DNA of 49,519 nucleotides, taken from positions 1 to 49,519 of the forward strand of contig CAYIBK010000007.1 of the NCBI GenBank assembly GCA_964361645.1, written 5' to 3'. Source of the DNA: 2-01-FULL-39-33 sp964361645 (GTDB lineage: Bacteria; Patescibacteriota; Patescibacteriia; 2-01-FULL-39-33). This document shows, in pieces, positions 1 through 7,825 of this stretch; positions within the stretch are counted from its first letter, which is position 1, and every line of letters starts with the position of its first letter. A program made the translations under genes and the position numbers. The notes under the pieces were generated by a model. It saw only the letters and a program-made list of their open reading frames with translations. It made no database searches and was not told where the DNA came from.

Positions 1-1
1 T

Positions 2-67
2 TATAATGTTGCTGGTCGAATACCCATGGCTTTTAAGCCAGGGGATGAAGACCAGTATGAGGAATAA
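2..67 (+). CDS. C-terminal end of an upstream protein (partial)
   Basis: An open frame enters from the left edge, encodes 21 residues ending in GDEDQYEE, and stops at TAA 65-67. The acidic tail and immediate stop suggest the last residues of a real protein. Too little is present to name a family. It is followed by palindromic repeats and a bidirectional terminator at 226-250. Confidence 0.5.
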   Translation, partial: YNVAGRIPMAFKPGDEDQYEE

Positions 68-75
68 TATTGTCG

Positions 76-120
76 GCGCCTGCCCGCTATCGGCTGCGCC
101 TTAGGCGCTGGCAGGCGGGG
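76..120. repeat. GC-rich imperfect palindrome (REP-like)
   Basis: The arms CGCCTGCC (77-84) and GGCAGGCG (110-117) enclose a smaller hairpin containing GCGCC/GGCGC. The GC-rich element stands out in an AT-rich genome. A close relative lies at 28680-28720, so it belongs to a dispersed family. Confidence 0.7.
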
Positions 121-150
121 AGCCGACTCTGATCATTTTAATTTGTCCAG

Positions 151-172
151 ACCTGCCTGCCGGCAGGCAGGT
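151..172. repeat. Perfect 22-bp palindrome (CCTGCC/GGCAGG family)
   Basis: The half ACCTGCCTGCC is followed directly by its reverse complement. Related copies are at 25009-25028, inside 38094-38193, and at 47941-47960. A second small hairpin follows at about 174-191 (TGCGGTC/GACCGCA). Confidence 0.75.
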
Positions 173-225
173 ATTGCGGTCATAAGACCGCAGTCAAATT
201 CATTTTAACAGCCTAAAAATAAAAA

Positions 226-250
226 CCCTCTCTTTAGAGAGGGCAGTTTT
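226..250. terminator. Bidirectional intrinsic terminator
   Basis: The 8-bp stem CCCTCTCT/AGAGAGGG has an A-run on its left and a T-run on its right, so it can end both the upstream plus-strand gene and the convergent minus-strand gene at 250-840. Confidence 0.8.
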
Positions 251-840
251 TAATCAGGGAACGATATGTCTTCCCAAAAACCTTTTGTCGGTTTTTCTTT
301 ATTTTCTTCTTTCTTCTCTGCTTTTTCTTCTTTCTTGATTTCTTTTTTCTTTTTGTTGTATTCTATAATATCATTAGTAATGTCAAATTGTTTTCTTAAT
401 TCCGCCTCGGTTTTATTTTTAAAATCAGGCATTGTTCTTAAGAATTGGAAGAATGGTTCTTCGTCAAAGATAGATTGTATGCCAATTGTTTTAGCATATT
501 CTTCGATCAATTTTATTGTTCGTTCACTAGCCCTAGCTTCATAAATTGAAATTTTGCCAAGCATTCTGGTTTTTTTAGCTTTTACAATTTCTTGGTATTC
601 ATCATCATTTTCCATTAATATACTAAATGAAATTGATCTTGGGTTGGTTATTGTTTTATTACTATCACCTATAACCAAAGCCCTATCTAAATCAGAATCT
701 TTAATGGTTATAACTAAATCGTTATCATTATTATTTTTATCAACCATCTTTTTTTCTTCACTAGCTGAAGGTGATAAGAACAATAACAAGAGTAATATTA
801 AAGCGATAATTATTATTAGTTTATGGCATCTAGTGGACAT
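250..840 (-). CDS. Secreted or membrane-anchored protein of unknown function
   Basis: The product is 196 aa. A hydrophobic N-terminal segment (about residues 8-26) looks like a signal peptide or membrane anchor. A polar Asn/Asp-rich stretch follows, then a predicted helical domain, and from about residue 160 a highly charged Lys/Glu coiled-coil tail. The start is supported by an AAGGAG site 8 nt upstream of the ATG and by a TTGACA-17-TAGGAT promoter behind it. The terminator at 226-250 closes the unit, so it is probably monocistronic. I do not recognise a family. Confidence 0.75.
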   Translation of the reverse strand: MSTRCHKLIIIIALILLLLLFLSPSASEEKKMVDKNNNDNDLVITIKDSDLDRALVIGDSNKTITNPRSISFSILMENDDEYQEIVKAKKTRMLGKISIYEARASERTIKLIEEYAKTIGIQSIFDEEPFFQFLRTMPDFKNKTEAELRKQFDITNDIIEYNKKKKEIKKEEKAEKKEENKEKPTKGFWEDISFPD

Positions 841-851
841 GTTATGTCTCC

Positions 852-880
852 TTGATTTTGAAAGTACTTACTGTTATAAT
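852..880 (+). promoter_or_regulatory. Promoter for the lepA region
   Basis: TTGATT (852-857), a 17-bp spacer and TATAAT (875-880). The expected start near 887 lies about 30 nt before the ATG at 916 that opens the short LepA-like reading frame, not the intact lepA start at 1036. Confidence 0.6.
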
Positions 881-882
881 AT

Positions 883-911
883 ATCCTAACTCAATTTAAT
901 CATTATGTCAA
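883..911 (-). promoter_or_regulatory. Promoter for the secreted protein at 250-840
   Basis: On the minus strand, TTGACA (906-911), a 17-bp spacer and TAGGAT (883-888). An 11-bp tandem repeat (905-915, 916-926) creates a second TTGACA at 917-922. Confidence 0.5.
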
Positions 912-915
912 GTTT

Positions 916-1023
916 ATGTCAAGTTTCAATAAAGAAAAAATAAGGAATTTCTGTATCATCGCTCATATCGATCACCCCAGTAGTAGAAGCTTCGCTTCAC
1001 TACGGGGCGAGATGATGTTTTAA
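916..1023 (+). pseudogene. Truncated duplicate of the lepA start
   Basis: This is a 35-codon frame. Its first 20 residues (MSSFNKEKIRN, then FCIIAHIDH) match the N-terminus expected of LepA. It then runs into a hairpin sequence and stops at TAA 1021-1023. The 29 bp at 946-974 are identical to 1054-1082 in the intact gene. It sits right behind the promoter at 852-880, as an original gene start would. It could be the remnant of an insertion or duplication, or an assembly join between two strain variants. Confidence 0.65.
974..1006. repeat. Hairpin element interrupting the first lepA start
   Basis: The imperfect inverted repeat CCCCAGTAGTAGAAGC/GCTTCACTACGGGG has a TTCG-type turn. It falls exactly where the LepA-like frame at 916 loses similarity. 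Confidence 0.6.
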
Positions 1024-1035
1024 CTATTTATTATT

Positions 1036-2811
1036 ATGAAAGAACATATTCGCAATTTCTGTATCATCGCTCATATCGATCATGGTAAATCTACCTTAGC
1101 TGATCGTATGTTAGAAATCACCGGTACTATCGATAAAAGACATATGAAAGCTCAAATTTTGGATCAAATGGATATTGAACAGGAAAGAGGCATTACTATA
1201 AAATTACAGCCAGTTAGAATGAGCTATGATGATTATGAATTAAATTTGATTGATACTCCAGGCCATGTTGATTTCACCTATGAAGTTTCTCGCAGTCTAA
1301 TGTCGGTGGAAGGAGCAATATTATTAGTTGATGCTACCCAAGGGATACAAGCGCAGACTTTGGCTAATTTGTATTTGGCTCTAGATCAGAATTTAGAAAT
1401 AATTCCAGTTATTAATAAGATTGATTTGCCTAATTCTAATGTGGAAAAAGTAGCTAAAGAAATCGTTGGTATATTGGGTTGTAAGCCAGAGGAAATTTAT
1501 AAAGTTTCGGCTAAAACAGGCGAGGGCGTAGCCGATGTTTTGAAAGCGGTTATTAAATTAGTTCCAGCGCCTAAGATGTTTTCCGAAAAAAAAGATTTGC
1601 GAGCTTTAATTTTTGATTCTATCTATGATGAGTATAAAGGCGTGATTGCTTATATTAGAATATTTGAGGGTGAGATTAAAAATGGCGATAGCATAAAATT
1701 TGTTTCTAATAAAAAATTAGCTAATGTGATTGAAGTGGGCTATTTTGATCCTCACTATGTTAAGAGTGGCAAATTAGAAACAGGCGAAATTGGTTATGTG
1801 GTTACAGGGATGCGTGATGTTTCACAAGTTAAAGTGGGTGATACCATAACACTAGAGAATGCCACCGTAGAACTTTTACCTGGATTTCAGGAAGTTAAGC
1901 CTATGGTTTTTGCCGGAGTTTTTTGCAAAGACGGCAGTGATTATTCAAAATTGCGCGAAGCTATAGAAAAGTTGAAACTCAATGATGCCTCGCTGATGTA
2001 TGAACCAGAAAATTCCAAAGCTCTGGGCTTTGGCTTTAGATGTGGATTTTTAGGCCTACTTCATTTGGAAATTTTTCAGGAAAGATTAAATCGGGAATTT
2101 GATCTTGATTTGATTGTTACTACCCCCAGCGTGGCTTATAATGTTTTTTACAAAGATGGCAGTGAGAAGATGATTTATAATCCGATAGAATTCCCCGATC
2201 CTACTTTTATAAATTATGTGGAAGAGCCCATTATGCGGGTTGATATTTTTACCCCCACGGCCTATTTGGGTGGTATTATGCAAATGACTACAGAAAAAAG
2301 GGGAGTTTATATTAATACCGAATATTTGGATCAGGATGTGGCTATCTTGCATTATTATGTGCCGTTAACTCAATTGATAGTTGATTTTTATGACAAATTA
2401 AAATCAGTTTCTTCTGGTTATGCTAGTTTGAATTATAATTCTCATGGCTATCAGAAAACCGAAGTGGTGAAAATGGATATTTTAGTAGCTGAGGAAAAAA
2501 TTGAGGCCCTGTCATTAATAACTTATAAAGATTCTGCCAATGAGGTGGGCAAAAGGATAGTTAATATTTTGAAGAATGAATTAGATCGCCAGCAGTTTGT
2601 TATTAAAATTCAAGCGGCTATTGGTGGGAAAATTATAGCTGCAGAAAGGATCTCGGCTCTTAAAAAGGATGTTACCGCCAAGCTTTATGGCGGAGATTGG
2701 AGCCGGAGACAGAAACTCTTAGAAAAACAGAAAAAAGGCAAAAAGAAGATGATGAGTTTGGGTAAAGTGGATATACCATCAGATGCTTTTTTGGCTGTGT
2801 TGAAAAAATAA
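1036..2811 (+). CDS. lepA: Elongation factor 4 (LepA), ribosome back-translocase GTPase
   Basis: The 591-aa product is close to the usual LepA length. The GTPase motifs are complete: AHIDHGKST (12-20), DTPGH (73-77), NKID (127-130) and SAK (158-160). The elongation-factor beta-barrel and domain III/V regions follow, and the C-terminus ends with the typical LepA sequence beginning GGDWSRRQKLLEKQK. LepA binds the ribosome and is thought to remodel stalled or mistranslocated complexes. No Shine-Dalgarno site precedes the ATG. The upstream 5' end is partly duplicated (916-1023), so this start may be a secondary one. Confidence 0.97.
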   Translation: MKEHIRNFCIIAHIDHGKSTLADRMLEITGTIDKRHMKAQILDQMDIEQERGITIKLQPVRMSYDDYELNLIDTPGHVDFTYEVSRSLMSVEGAILLVDATQGIQAQTLANLYLALDQNLEIIPVINKIDLPNSNVEKVAKEIVGILGCKPEEIYKVSAKTGEGVADVLKAVIKLVPAPKMFSEKKDLRALIFDSIYDEYKGVIAYIRIFEGEIKNGDSIKFVSNKKLANVIEVGYFDPHYVKSGKLETGEIGYVVTGMRDVSQVKVGDTITLENATVELLPGFQEVKPMVFAGVFCKDGSDYSKLREAIEKLKLNDASLMYEPENSKALGFGFRCGFLGLLHLEIFQERLNREFDLDLIVTTPSVAYNVFYKDGSEKMIYNPIEFPDPTFINYVEEPIMRVDIFTPTAYLGGIMQMTTEKRGVYINTEYLDQDVAILHYYVPLTQLIVDFYDKLKSVSSGYASLNYNSHGYQKTEVVKMDILVAEEKIEALSLITYKDSANEVGKRIVNILKNELDRQQFVIKIQAAIGGKIIAAERISALKKDVTAKLYGGDWSRRQKLLEKQKKGKKKMMSLGKVDIPSDAFLAVLKK

Positions 2812-2825
2812 AATTAATCAAATAT

Positions 2826-2858
2826 AAAACCCCAGCTTATTGTTTCTGGGGGTTTTTA
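2826..2858. terminator. Bidirectional intrinsic terminator
   Basis: The stem AAAACCCCAG/CTGGGGGTTTT lies between convergent lepA and the minus-strand gene ending at 2837, whose last codons overlap the hairpin. Confidence 0.75.
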
Positions 2859-3178
2859 ATTATTGGGATTTCGCCATTTTCAAAAAGTCGGCTTTGATTC
2901 ATTTTATCCGTAAGATCTTTCTCAGACGAAGGGAAGACTTCCAGACTGTGTTCAAACCACAATTTTTTAGCTAAAGATCTTGATCTCCAGTCACCATCTA
3001 AAAGTGCTAGACACTCCAGCCATTGCTTACAAAAATGAAAAACATCATCTCTAATGTTGGTGTAAGCCTGTCTTCTGACGTGGGCTATCTCTTCTAATTT
3101 CTTAATATATCTTTCGGCTCGCTTTAATTTTCTTTTAAGCTTAGCAACTTCCAGCTGGTGTTTTCTATCAGTATCCAC
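2837..3178 (-). CDS. Coiled-coil protein of unknown function
   Basis: The product is 113 aa. Residues about 8-35 form a basic amphipathic coiled coil; the rest is mixed, with several Trp, Phe and Cys residues (for example CKQWLECL). There is no signal peptide. The start is GTG, and it is chosen because a strong AAGGAGG site lies 9 nt upstream. A 31-aa membrane peptide gene precedes it by 28 nt and probably shares its transcript. Function unknown. Confidence 0.65.
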   Translation of the reverse strand: MDTDRKHQLEVAKLKRKLKRAERYIKKLEEIAHVRRQAYTNIRDDVFHFCKQWLECLALLDGDWRSRSLAKKLWFEHSLEVFPSSEKDLTDKMNQSRLFENGEIPIIKNPQKQ

Positions 3179-3206
3179 CGGTAATATCCTCCTTGTTTTT
3201 AAGGTG

Positions 3207-3302
3207 TTAGAATAAACCAGAAAAGGTAAAGATAACCATTGATAAAATCATGATAATCACTATAATTGTCCAACCGATTTTTAATATTTTTTGTTTCTTC
3301 AT
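3207..3302 (-). CDS. Single-pass membrane peptide (31 aa)
   Basis: The frame begins MKKQKILKIGW and continues as one hydrophobic helix to a Phe end. No Shine-Dalgarno site is present, but a TTGACA-17-TATTAT promoter (3313-3341) places the transcript start only a few nucleotides before the ATG. The coiled-coil gene follows 28 nt downstream. Charged residues before the helix suggest the N-terminus is inside the cell. Coding status rests on the promoter and hydrophobicity only. Confidence 0.45.
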   Translation of the reverse strand: MKKQKILKIGWTIIVIIMILSMVIFTFSGLF

Positions 3303-3312
3303 AACATTATTA

Positions 3313-3341
3313 ATAATATTAAAAATAACTCCAATTGTCAA
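3313..3341 (-). promoter_or_regulatory. Minus-strand promoter overlapping the recJ promoter
   Basis: TTGACA (3336-3341), a 17-bp spacer and TATTAT (3313-3318). Its -35 box overlaps the plus-strand -35 box of recJ. Confidence 0.55.
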
Positions 3342-3363
3342 TTAACTACATCTTTGGTAAAAT
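3335..3363 (+). promoter_or_regulatory. recJ promoter
   Basis: TTGTCA (3335-3340), a 17-bp spacer and TAAAAT (3358-3363), predicting a leader of about 25 nt before the recJ ATG. Confidence 0.55.
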
Positions 3364-3394
3364 AAGATAGTTGTTAATTACTTAGTTTATATAA

Positions 3395-5122
3395 ATGTAT
3401 CAAAAATGGCAGGTTTTTGATTCTATAGCCACTGGCCAAATAGCTGATTTGCCGGAAGAAAATAGGATAATCTTGCAATTGCTTCACAACCGAGGTTTTA
3501 ATGATGAAAAATCAATCAATGACTTTTTAAATCCAGACTATGATCAACAGATCTTAGACCCTTTTTTATTTGGCGACATGTCTAAGGCAACTGCTAGGAT
3601 TTTACAAGCCATTAAGGATAATGAAAAAATAATGATTTATGGCGATTATGATGCTGATGGAGTTTGTTCTACTGCCATTTTATATAGTGCACTTAAAAAG
3701 TTGGGAGCTGATGTTGATATTAGAATACCATTTAGAGAAGGTGAGGGTTATGGCTTAAATATGACTGCTGCACAAGAAATAATTGATGCTGGTTATAAAT
3801 TAGTTATAACAGTGGATTGCGGAATTTCCAATAAAGAGGAAGTGTCTTTTTTTAAAAACAATAATGTTGATGTGGTGATAACCGATCATCATAAGGAACC
3901 AGCTGAATTACCAACCGATGCCTGGGCTATAATCAATCCTTCCATTAAAAATTCCAATTATCCTTTTAAAAAATTATGTGGGGCGGGTGTAGCTTTTAAA
4001 GTGGTCCAGGGATTAATTAAAAAACAGGACGAATTTGAATTAGATAATAAAATATTCCCCGGCTTTGATAAGTGGCTCTTGGATTTGGTGGCTATTGCTA
4101 CCGTTGGCGATATTGTGCCTCTATTTGGTGAGAATAGGATTTTTGTCAAATACGGCTTGATAGTTTTGGATAAGACTAGAAGAACCGGTATTGTGAAAAT
4201 TATCGAAAAAGTAAACCATTATAGTGGTAAATTAGATACGGAGTATATTGGCTGGCGTTTAGTGCCTAGGTTAAATGCCGCTGGCCGGATTAATCATGCT
4301 TCCTTAGCTTTTGAATTAATTATTTCAGATAATGAAGAAGAATCAGACAGATTAGTAAAACAATTAGAAGATGAAAACACTAAACGTCAATCAATCACTG
4401 CTAATATGTTAATAGAAGTGGATGATAAGATTGGAGAAGTAAAAGATAAAAATTTGATTTTAGTGGTGGGGGAGAATTGGCACCCAGGAGTGGTTGGACT
4501 AGTGGCTGGCAGAATAAGCGATAAATATAATTTACCGGCGATTATCATCTCGCAAGATGGCGATAAATGTATCGGATCAGGCAGAAGTGTGGAGGGCTTT
4601 GATATTACCAGTGCTCTTGGCAAGTGTAGTGAGTATTTAGAAAAATTCGGCGGTCATCCGCAAGCTTGCGGCTTTACTATTATTGGACAGGATAATTTGG
4701 ATAATTTTAGAAAAAAAATAATTACTATTGCCGCTGGTGCTCTTAAAGATTTGGATTTGAGCAAAGTTTTAAAAATTGAGGCCGAAATTGAATTAGCTGA
4801 TATCAACTGGGAATTTTATAATAAATTGGAAAAATTCGAACCATTTGGCGAAGGCAATGAGAACCCTCTATTTCTAGTTAAGAATTTAAAAATAGAACAG
4901 ATTCAAACAGTGGGCAGTGATGGCCAGCATTTGCGGGCCATGGTTAGTCAAACTAATCATCCAATTATTCATAAAATAATCGGTTTTTCCTTGGGTGAGT
5001 GGTGCGCTAAATTAAAGGTGGGCGATAAGATAGATGTGGTTTTTGAAATAGGGGTTAATGAGTGGAATGGTAATAAGGATTTGCAACTCAAAATTATTGA
5101 TTTAAAAGAAAGTCAAGTTTAG
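3395..5122 (+). CDS. recJ: Single-stranded-DNA exonuclease RecJ
   Basis: The 575-aa product matches the RecJ length. The DHH phosphoesterase motifs are visible: DYDADG (84-89), DCG (141-143), DHH (164-166) and the DHHA1 motif GGHPQACGF near residue 419, followed by the OB-like C-terminal domain. RecJ degrades single-stranded DNA 5' to 3' using Mn or Mg during recombination and repair. The ATG has no Shine-Dalgarno site and follows a short leader. With recR, dnaB and a UvrD helicase elsewhere in the window it forms part of a basic repair set. Confidence 0.96.
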   Translation: MYQKWQVFDSIATGQIADLPEENRIILQLLHNRGFNDEKSINDFLNPDYDQQILDPFLFGDMSKATARILQAIKDNEKIMIYGDYDADGVCSTAILYSALKKLGADVDIRIPFREGEGYGLNMTAAQEIIDAGYKLVITVDCGISNKEEVSFFKNNNVDVVITDHHKEPAELPTDAWAIINPSIKNSNYPFKKLCGAGVAFKVVQGLIKKQDEFELDNKIFPGFDKWLLDLVAIATVGDIVPLFGENRIFVKYGLIVLDKTRRTGIVKIIEKVNHYSGKLDTEYIGWRLVPRLNAAGRINHASLAFELIISDNEEESDRLVKQLEDENTKRQSITANMLIEVDDKIGEVKDKNLILVVGENWHPGVVGLVAGRISDKYNLPAIIISQDGDKCIGSGRSVEGFDITSALGKCSEYLEKFGGHPQACGFTIIGQDNLDNFRKKIITIAAGALKDLDLSKVLKIEAEIELADINWEFYNKLEKFEPFGEGNENPLFLVKNLKIEQIQTVGSDGQHLRAMVSQTNHPIIHKIIGFSLGEWCAKLKVGDKIDVVFEIGVNEWNGNKDLQLKIIDLKESQV

Positions 5123-5126
5123 ATTA

Positions 5127-5154
5127 TTGACAATTTATGGTGTTATGATATAAC
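5127..5154 (+). promoter_or_regulatory. Promoter for the 156-aa protein
   Basis: TTGACA (5127-5132), a 16-bp spacer and TATAAC (5149-5154), just after the recJ stop. Confidence 0.5.
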
Positions 5155-5213
5155 TCTAATAGTTTTTTGGTGATCGAACATTAATATAAGGACAAATGAA
5201 AGGAGGTAAAATC

Positions 5214-5684
5214 ATGACTCCCGGTGATGCTGTTGTTGTAAAAACTAATAGACTGTTATATCCAGTTAGAATTGATTACCATCTCTCGTTAGCTAAGATG
5301 ATTGCCTTAGGCAATTACCAGCTAGTTGATTCTGATATTTTGCCATTTAATTTTTCCATTGTTGGCACTGGACAGGTGGATGCTAATTTGGCAATTTTTC
5401 TTTTTGACCGTCATATTTCTTCCATAGAAGTGATAGCAGAAATGGATCTAGAAAATTATGATCCCACCAGAATAGAACACTTATTGGCTTTTGGATCTCA
5501 ATATCAGAACATTCAAAGACAGTTTCCAATTTCTGCTTTAGGTTCTATTTGGCAGATTTCTATCAATCTTGCTATGACACCCACATTAAGTGTTTCTGGC
5601 AATAATTGGCGTTCGCTTAAATTAGATTATTCCAATTATACTTGGAAAGAAATTAGGGGATTCTTGGCGGTAGCTAGAAAATAG
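5214..5684 (+). CDS. Conserved-looking protein of unknown function
   Basis: The product is 156 aa and soluble, with no signal peptide or membrane segment. The start is placed at ATG 5214 because AAAGGAGG lies 7 nt upstream of it; the earlier ATG at 5196 overlaps that site and is probably not used. The sequence begins MTPGDAVVVKTNRLLYPVRI and appears to be a mixed alpha/beta fold. It has its own promoter and a terminator at 5704-5735, so it is probably monocistronic. I do not recognise a family. Confidence 0.75.
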   Translation: MTPGDAVVVKTNRLLYPVRIDYHLSLAKMIALGNYQLVDSDILPFNFSIVGTGQVDANLAIFLFDRHISSIEVIAEMDLENYDPTRIEHLLAFGSQYQNIQRQFPISALGSIWQISINLAMTPTLSVSGNNWRSLKLDYSNYTWKEIRGFLAVARK

Positions 5685-5703
5685 TTCGTTTCTTATTTTT
5701 TTA

Positions 5704-5735
5704 GAGCTCTTAGGTATTTGTCCTGGAGCTTTTTT
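5704..5735 (+). terminator. Intrinsic terminator
   Basis: Imperfect stem AGCTCTTAGG/CCTGGAGCT followed by a T-run. Confidence 0.6.
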
Positions 5736-5736
5736 A

Positions 5737-5765
5737 TTTACCCAATTAACTATTTCTGATATAAT
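5737..5765 (+). promoter_or_regulatory. rnhA promoter
   Basis: TTTACC (5737-5742), a 17-bp spacer and TATAAT (5760-5765), about 20 nt before the expected leader end at ATG 5792. Confidence 0.45.
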
Positions 5766-5791
5766 TATTTCATTATTAAATTAAATATTTT

Positions 5792-6190
5792 ATGTCTAAA
5801 GCAATTTTACATACCGATGGTGGAGCTAGAGGTAATCCTGGGCCGGCTGGTATAGGTGTGGTTTTGAAGGTAGGAGATAATGAGAAAAAATTTAAAAAAT
5901 ATATTGGTGAGTCCACTAATAATCAAGCTGAATATCAAGCTTTGATTTTAGGTTTAACTGAAGCTATAAAAATTGGAGCAGAGGAAATTGATTGCTATCT
6001 TGATTCTGAATTAGTGGTGAAGCAATTAAATAATGAGTATAGAGTAAAAAATGAAGGCTTAGCACCGTTGTTTATTAAAGTTTTTAATTTAAAACAAAAG
6101 TTTAAAAAGATAAAATTCATCCATATTTTTAGAGAAGATAATAAGGAAGCCGATAAGTTGGTAAATGAAGCTATTGATAAGGCTTTATAA
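5792..6190 (+). CDS. rnhA: Ribonuclease HI
   Basis: The 132-aa product is a compact RNase HI. It removes the RNA strand of RNA-DNA hybrids such as R-loops and Okazaki primers. The acidic catalytic residues are all present: D9 in HTDGGARGNPGPAG, E47 in NNQAEY, D71 in YLDSEL and D121 in DNKEADKL. The form lacking the basic protrusion resembles the short archaeal/YpdQ-like branch rather than E. coli RnhA. No Shine-Dalgarno site is visible. The gene stands alone between terminators. Confidence 0.93.
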   Translation: MSKAILHTDGGARGNPGPAGIGVVLKVGDNEKKFKKYIGESTNNQAEYQALILGLTEAIKIGAEEIDCYLDSELVVKQLNNEYRVKNEGLAPLFIKVFNLKQKFKKIKFIHIFREDNKEADKLVNEAIDKAL

Positions 6191-6208
6191 ATATTTTTCT
6201 TATTTTTA

Positions 6209-6235
6209 ATCCGCTTAAATTGAGCGGTTTTTTTG
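6209..6235 (+). terminator. Intrinsic terminator after rnhA
   Basis: Stem CCGCTTAA/TTGAGCGG followed by seven T. Confidence 0.75.
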
Positions 6236-6249
6236 TTTCCTGATTGAAA

Positions 6250-6278
6250 TTGACAAATTATATTTTTTGTGCTAATAT
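6250..6278 (+). promoter_or_regulatory. Promoter of the SPFH lipoprotein operon
   Basis: TTGACA (6250-6255), a 17-bp spacer and TAATAT (6273-6278) preceded by TGTGC. A leader of about 150 nt follows and contains the hairpin ATTAGCT/AGCTAAT (6284-6301). The long leader leaves room for post-transcriptional control. Confidence 0.7.
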
Positions 6279-6432
6279 AAGCAATTAGCTCAATAGCTAA
6301 TTTAAGCCATTGTCTTGTGATAATGGTTGAATCAGCACATTACAACCAAAATGTACAACTATTAAGACCAAATTTAGCTGATTACCAGTCAATTTTGTAA
6401 ATAAAAAAAGGCGAAAAAGAAAGGGAATTTAA

Positions 6433-7497
6433 ATGAAGAAAACCTGTTTGATTCTGTCTTTGTTTTTAGTAACACTTGTCCTTAGTGGCTGTATGCCTGC
6501 TTATCAAAAGGAAATTTCAGTTGTTGTTCAACCATGGCAGACTGCCTATCTAGTGCCTCTTGAAGGCAAAATCGAAAATCAGAAAAAAATGAATTCAGCC
6601 GCAGCTTATGAGGAATTTAAGGTTGCTTCCAAGCGAATTATTATTCCTACCCGGTTTAATCAAACTGGGCGCATGAGTTGGGATGGTAATTATATTCCTA
6701 TGATGGAAGTGATTATTGTCGATCGTACTCCGACAGCACTTCACTGGACGGCTGATGCCAACAGTGGCACTGGCCAACGTAATGAGGCGATTTGGTTGGA
6801 ATCTTCCAACTCCATCGCTTTTTCCATTCCGTTTGTGATTATCGGCTACATCGAAGAATCTGATGCTTCCAATTTCTTGTATTTCTATTCTCGTGGCAAG
6901 CTGGCTCAGGTTCTTAATACCGAAGGTCGCAATAAAGTGATGGAAGTGGTAGCTGAATACTCCAACTCCATGCCACTTGATCAATTGATTCAAAAATACG
7001 ATGCCATCAACAACAAAATTAGGGAAGTGGTAATTACGTATTTCAAATCGCGTGGTATCACTATCACTGCCATTGGCATTGCCGGATTTTCCACTTATCG
7101 TGATCCTGCAATTGCTGGTGCCATTGATGGCGTCTTTGCCGCTCAACAACTCCAAGCTGTAGAGTTGGCTAAATCCGATGCCGCCAAGAAACATCAGGAA
7201 GTAACTGAAGCTGAAGGCCAAGCGGAAGCGGCGCGGACTCGTGAGATGTCCAAGGGACCTTCCATGTCTCAAAAGGTCAAGGCCGATGCACAGCGCGAAG
7301 CTGATGCTATGGTTGGCGAAGCTAAGGCCAAGGCCATTAGCATCCTCAACACTTCACTGCAAGAGGCTGCCCAAAGTGATCTCTTCTTGAAGAATATGGA
7401 ATTGGAAGTTCAATTGCAGTTTGTTGAAAAGTGGAGTGGTGAAACTCCGCTCATCGTTTCCGGTGACAATACTTTCATTCCTGGCCAAAAGAAGTAA
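6433..7497 (+). CDS. SPFH/prohibitin-like lipoprotein (paralog 1)
   Basis: The product is 354 aa. A lipoprotein signal peptide ends in the lipobox LSGC, with acylation expected at Cys20. The middle resembles an SPFH (Band 7) domain and is followed at about residues 245-305 by an Ala/Glu-rich helix of flotillin/prohibitin type (EAEGQAEAAR). The end (LQFVEKWSGETPLIVSG) resembles the C-terminus of HflK and prohibitin. SPFH proteins build large rings or cages on membranes. Here the domain would sit outside the cell on a lipid anchor. The ATG follows a GAAAGGGA site. It is co-transcribed with a small membrane protein and a paralog at 7826-9010. GC-ending codons are commoner than in most neighbours. 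Confidence 0.85.
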   Translation: MKKTCLILSLFLVTLVLSGCMPAYQKEISVVVQPWQTAYLVPLEGKIENQKKMNSAAAYEEFKVASKRIIIPTRFNQTGRMSWDGNYIPMMEVIIVDRTPTALHWTADANSGTGQRNEAIWLESSNSIAFSIPFVIIGYIEESDASNFLYFYSRGKLAQVLNTEGRNKVMEVVAEYSNSMPLDQLIQKYDAINNKIREVVITYFKSRGITITAIGIAGFSTYRDPAIAGAIDGVFAAQQLQAVELAKSDAAKKHQEVTEAEGQAEAARTREMSKGPSMSQKVKADAQREADAMVGEAKAKAISILNTSLQEAAQSDLFLKNMELEVQLQFVEKWSGETPLIVSGDNTFIPGQKK

Positions 7498-7511
7498 AGG
7501 GAGAGAAAAAC

Positions 7512-7793
7512 ATGCTGAAGAAAATCGTGTTGTTTGTTATTGTCGTAGTAGTTTTTGCTTTTTGTTGGAACTTGGGCTTGAAGTATTTTGAGCCACAAGT
7601 TTCCATCTCTATTGCTGTTGATCAGGCGGATTACGATAGCACCAATGCTCAAGCCCTGGCTCGTTCGTATGGACAGATGCAAAATCTGCTCTACAATGTT
7701 CCCATTGGCTTCAGCCTTCTAATGTTTGTTGTTTTCTTTGGAAAAGGTATTGTGGCGTTTTTCAAGGCCCCAGTCCAAAATAATAACTCTTAA
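7512..7793 (+). CDS. Small two-helix membrane protein in the SPFH operon
   Basis: The product is 93 aa. Two hydrophobic segments (about residues 4-20 and 62-82) are separated by a polar loop of about 40 residues that is probably extracellular. A GGGAGAG site precedes the ATG, which follows the first SPFH gene by 14 nt and precedes the second by 32 nt. Its fixed place between two SPFH lipoproteins suggests it is a membrane partner of that complex. No family recognised. Confidence 0.75.
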   Translation: MLKKIVLFVIVVVVFAFCWNLGLKYFEPQVSISIAVDQADYDSTNAQALARSYGQMQNLLYNVPIGFSLLMFVVFFGKGIVAFFKAPVQNNNS

Positions 7794-7825
7794 CAACTAC
7801 AAGTAGAAGAGGAGAAGATAGAAAC

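Noticed and set aside
266..889. Plus-strand frames of 92 and 111 aa
   Set aside because: They are shadows of the minus-strand secreted protein, which has signal peptide, ribosome site, promoter and terminator.
6595..7272. 225-aa minus-strand frame inside the first SPFH gene
   Set aside because: It lies fully within a well-supported gene, has no initiation signals and a composition typical of a complementary-strand frame.
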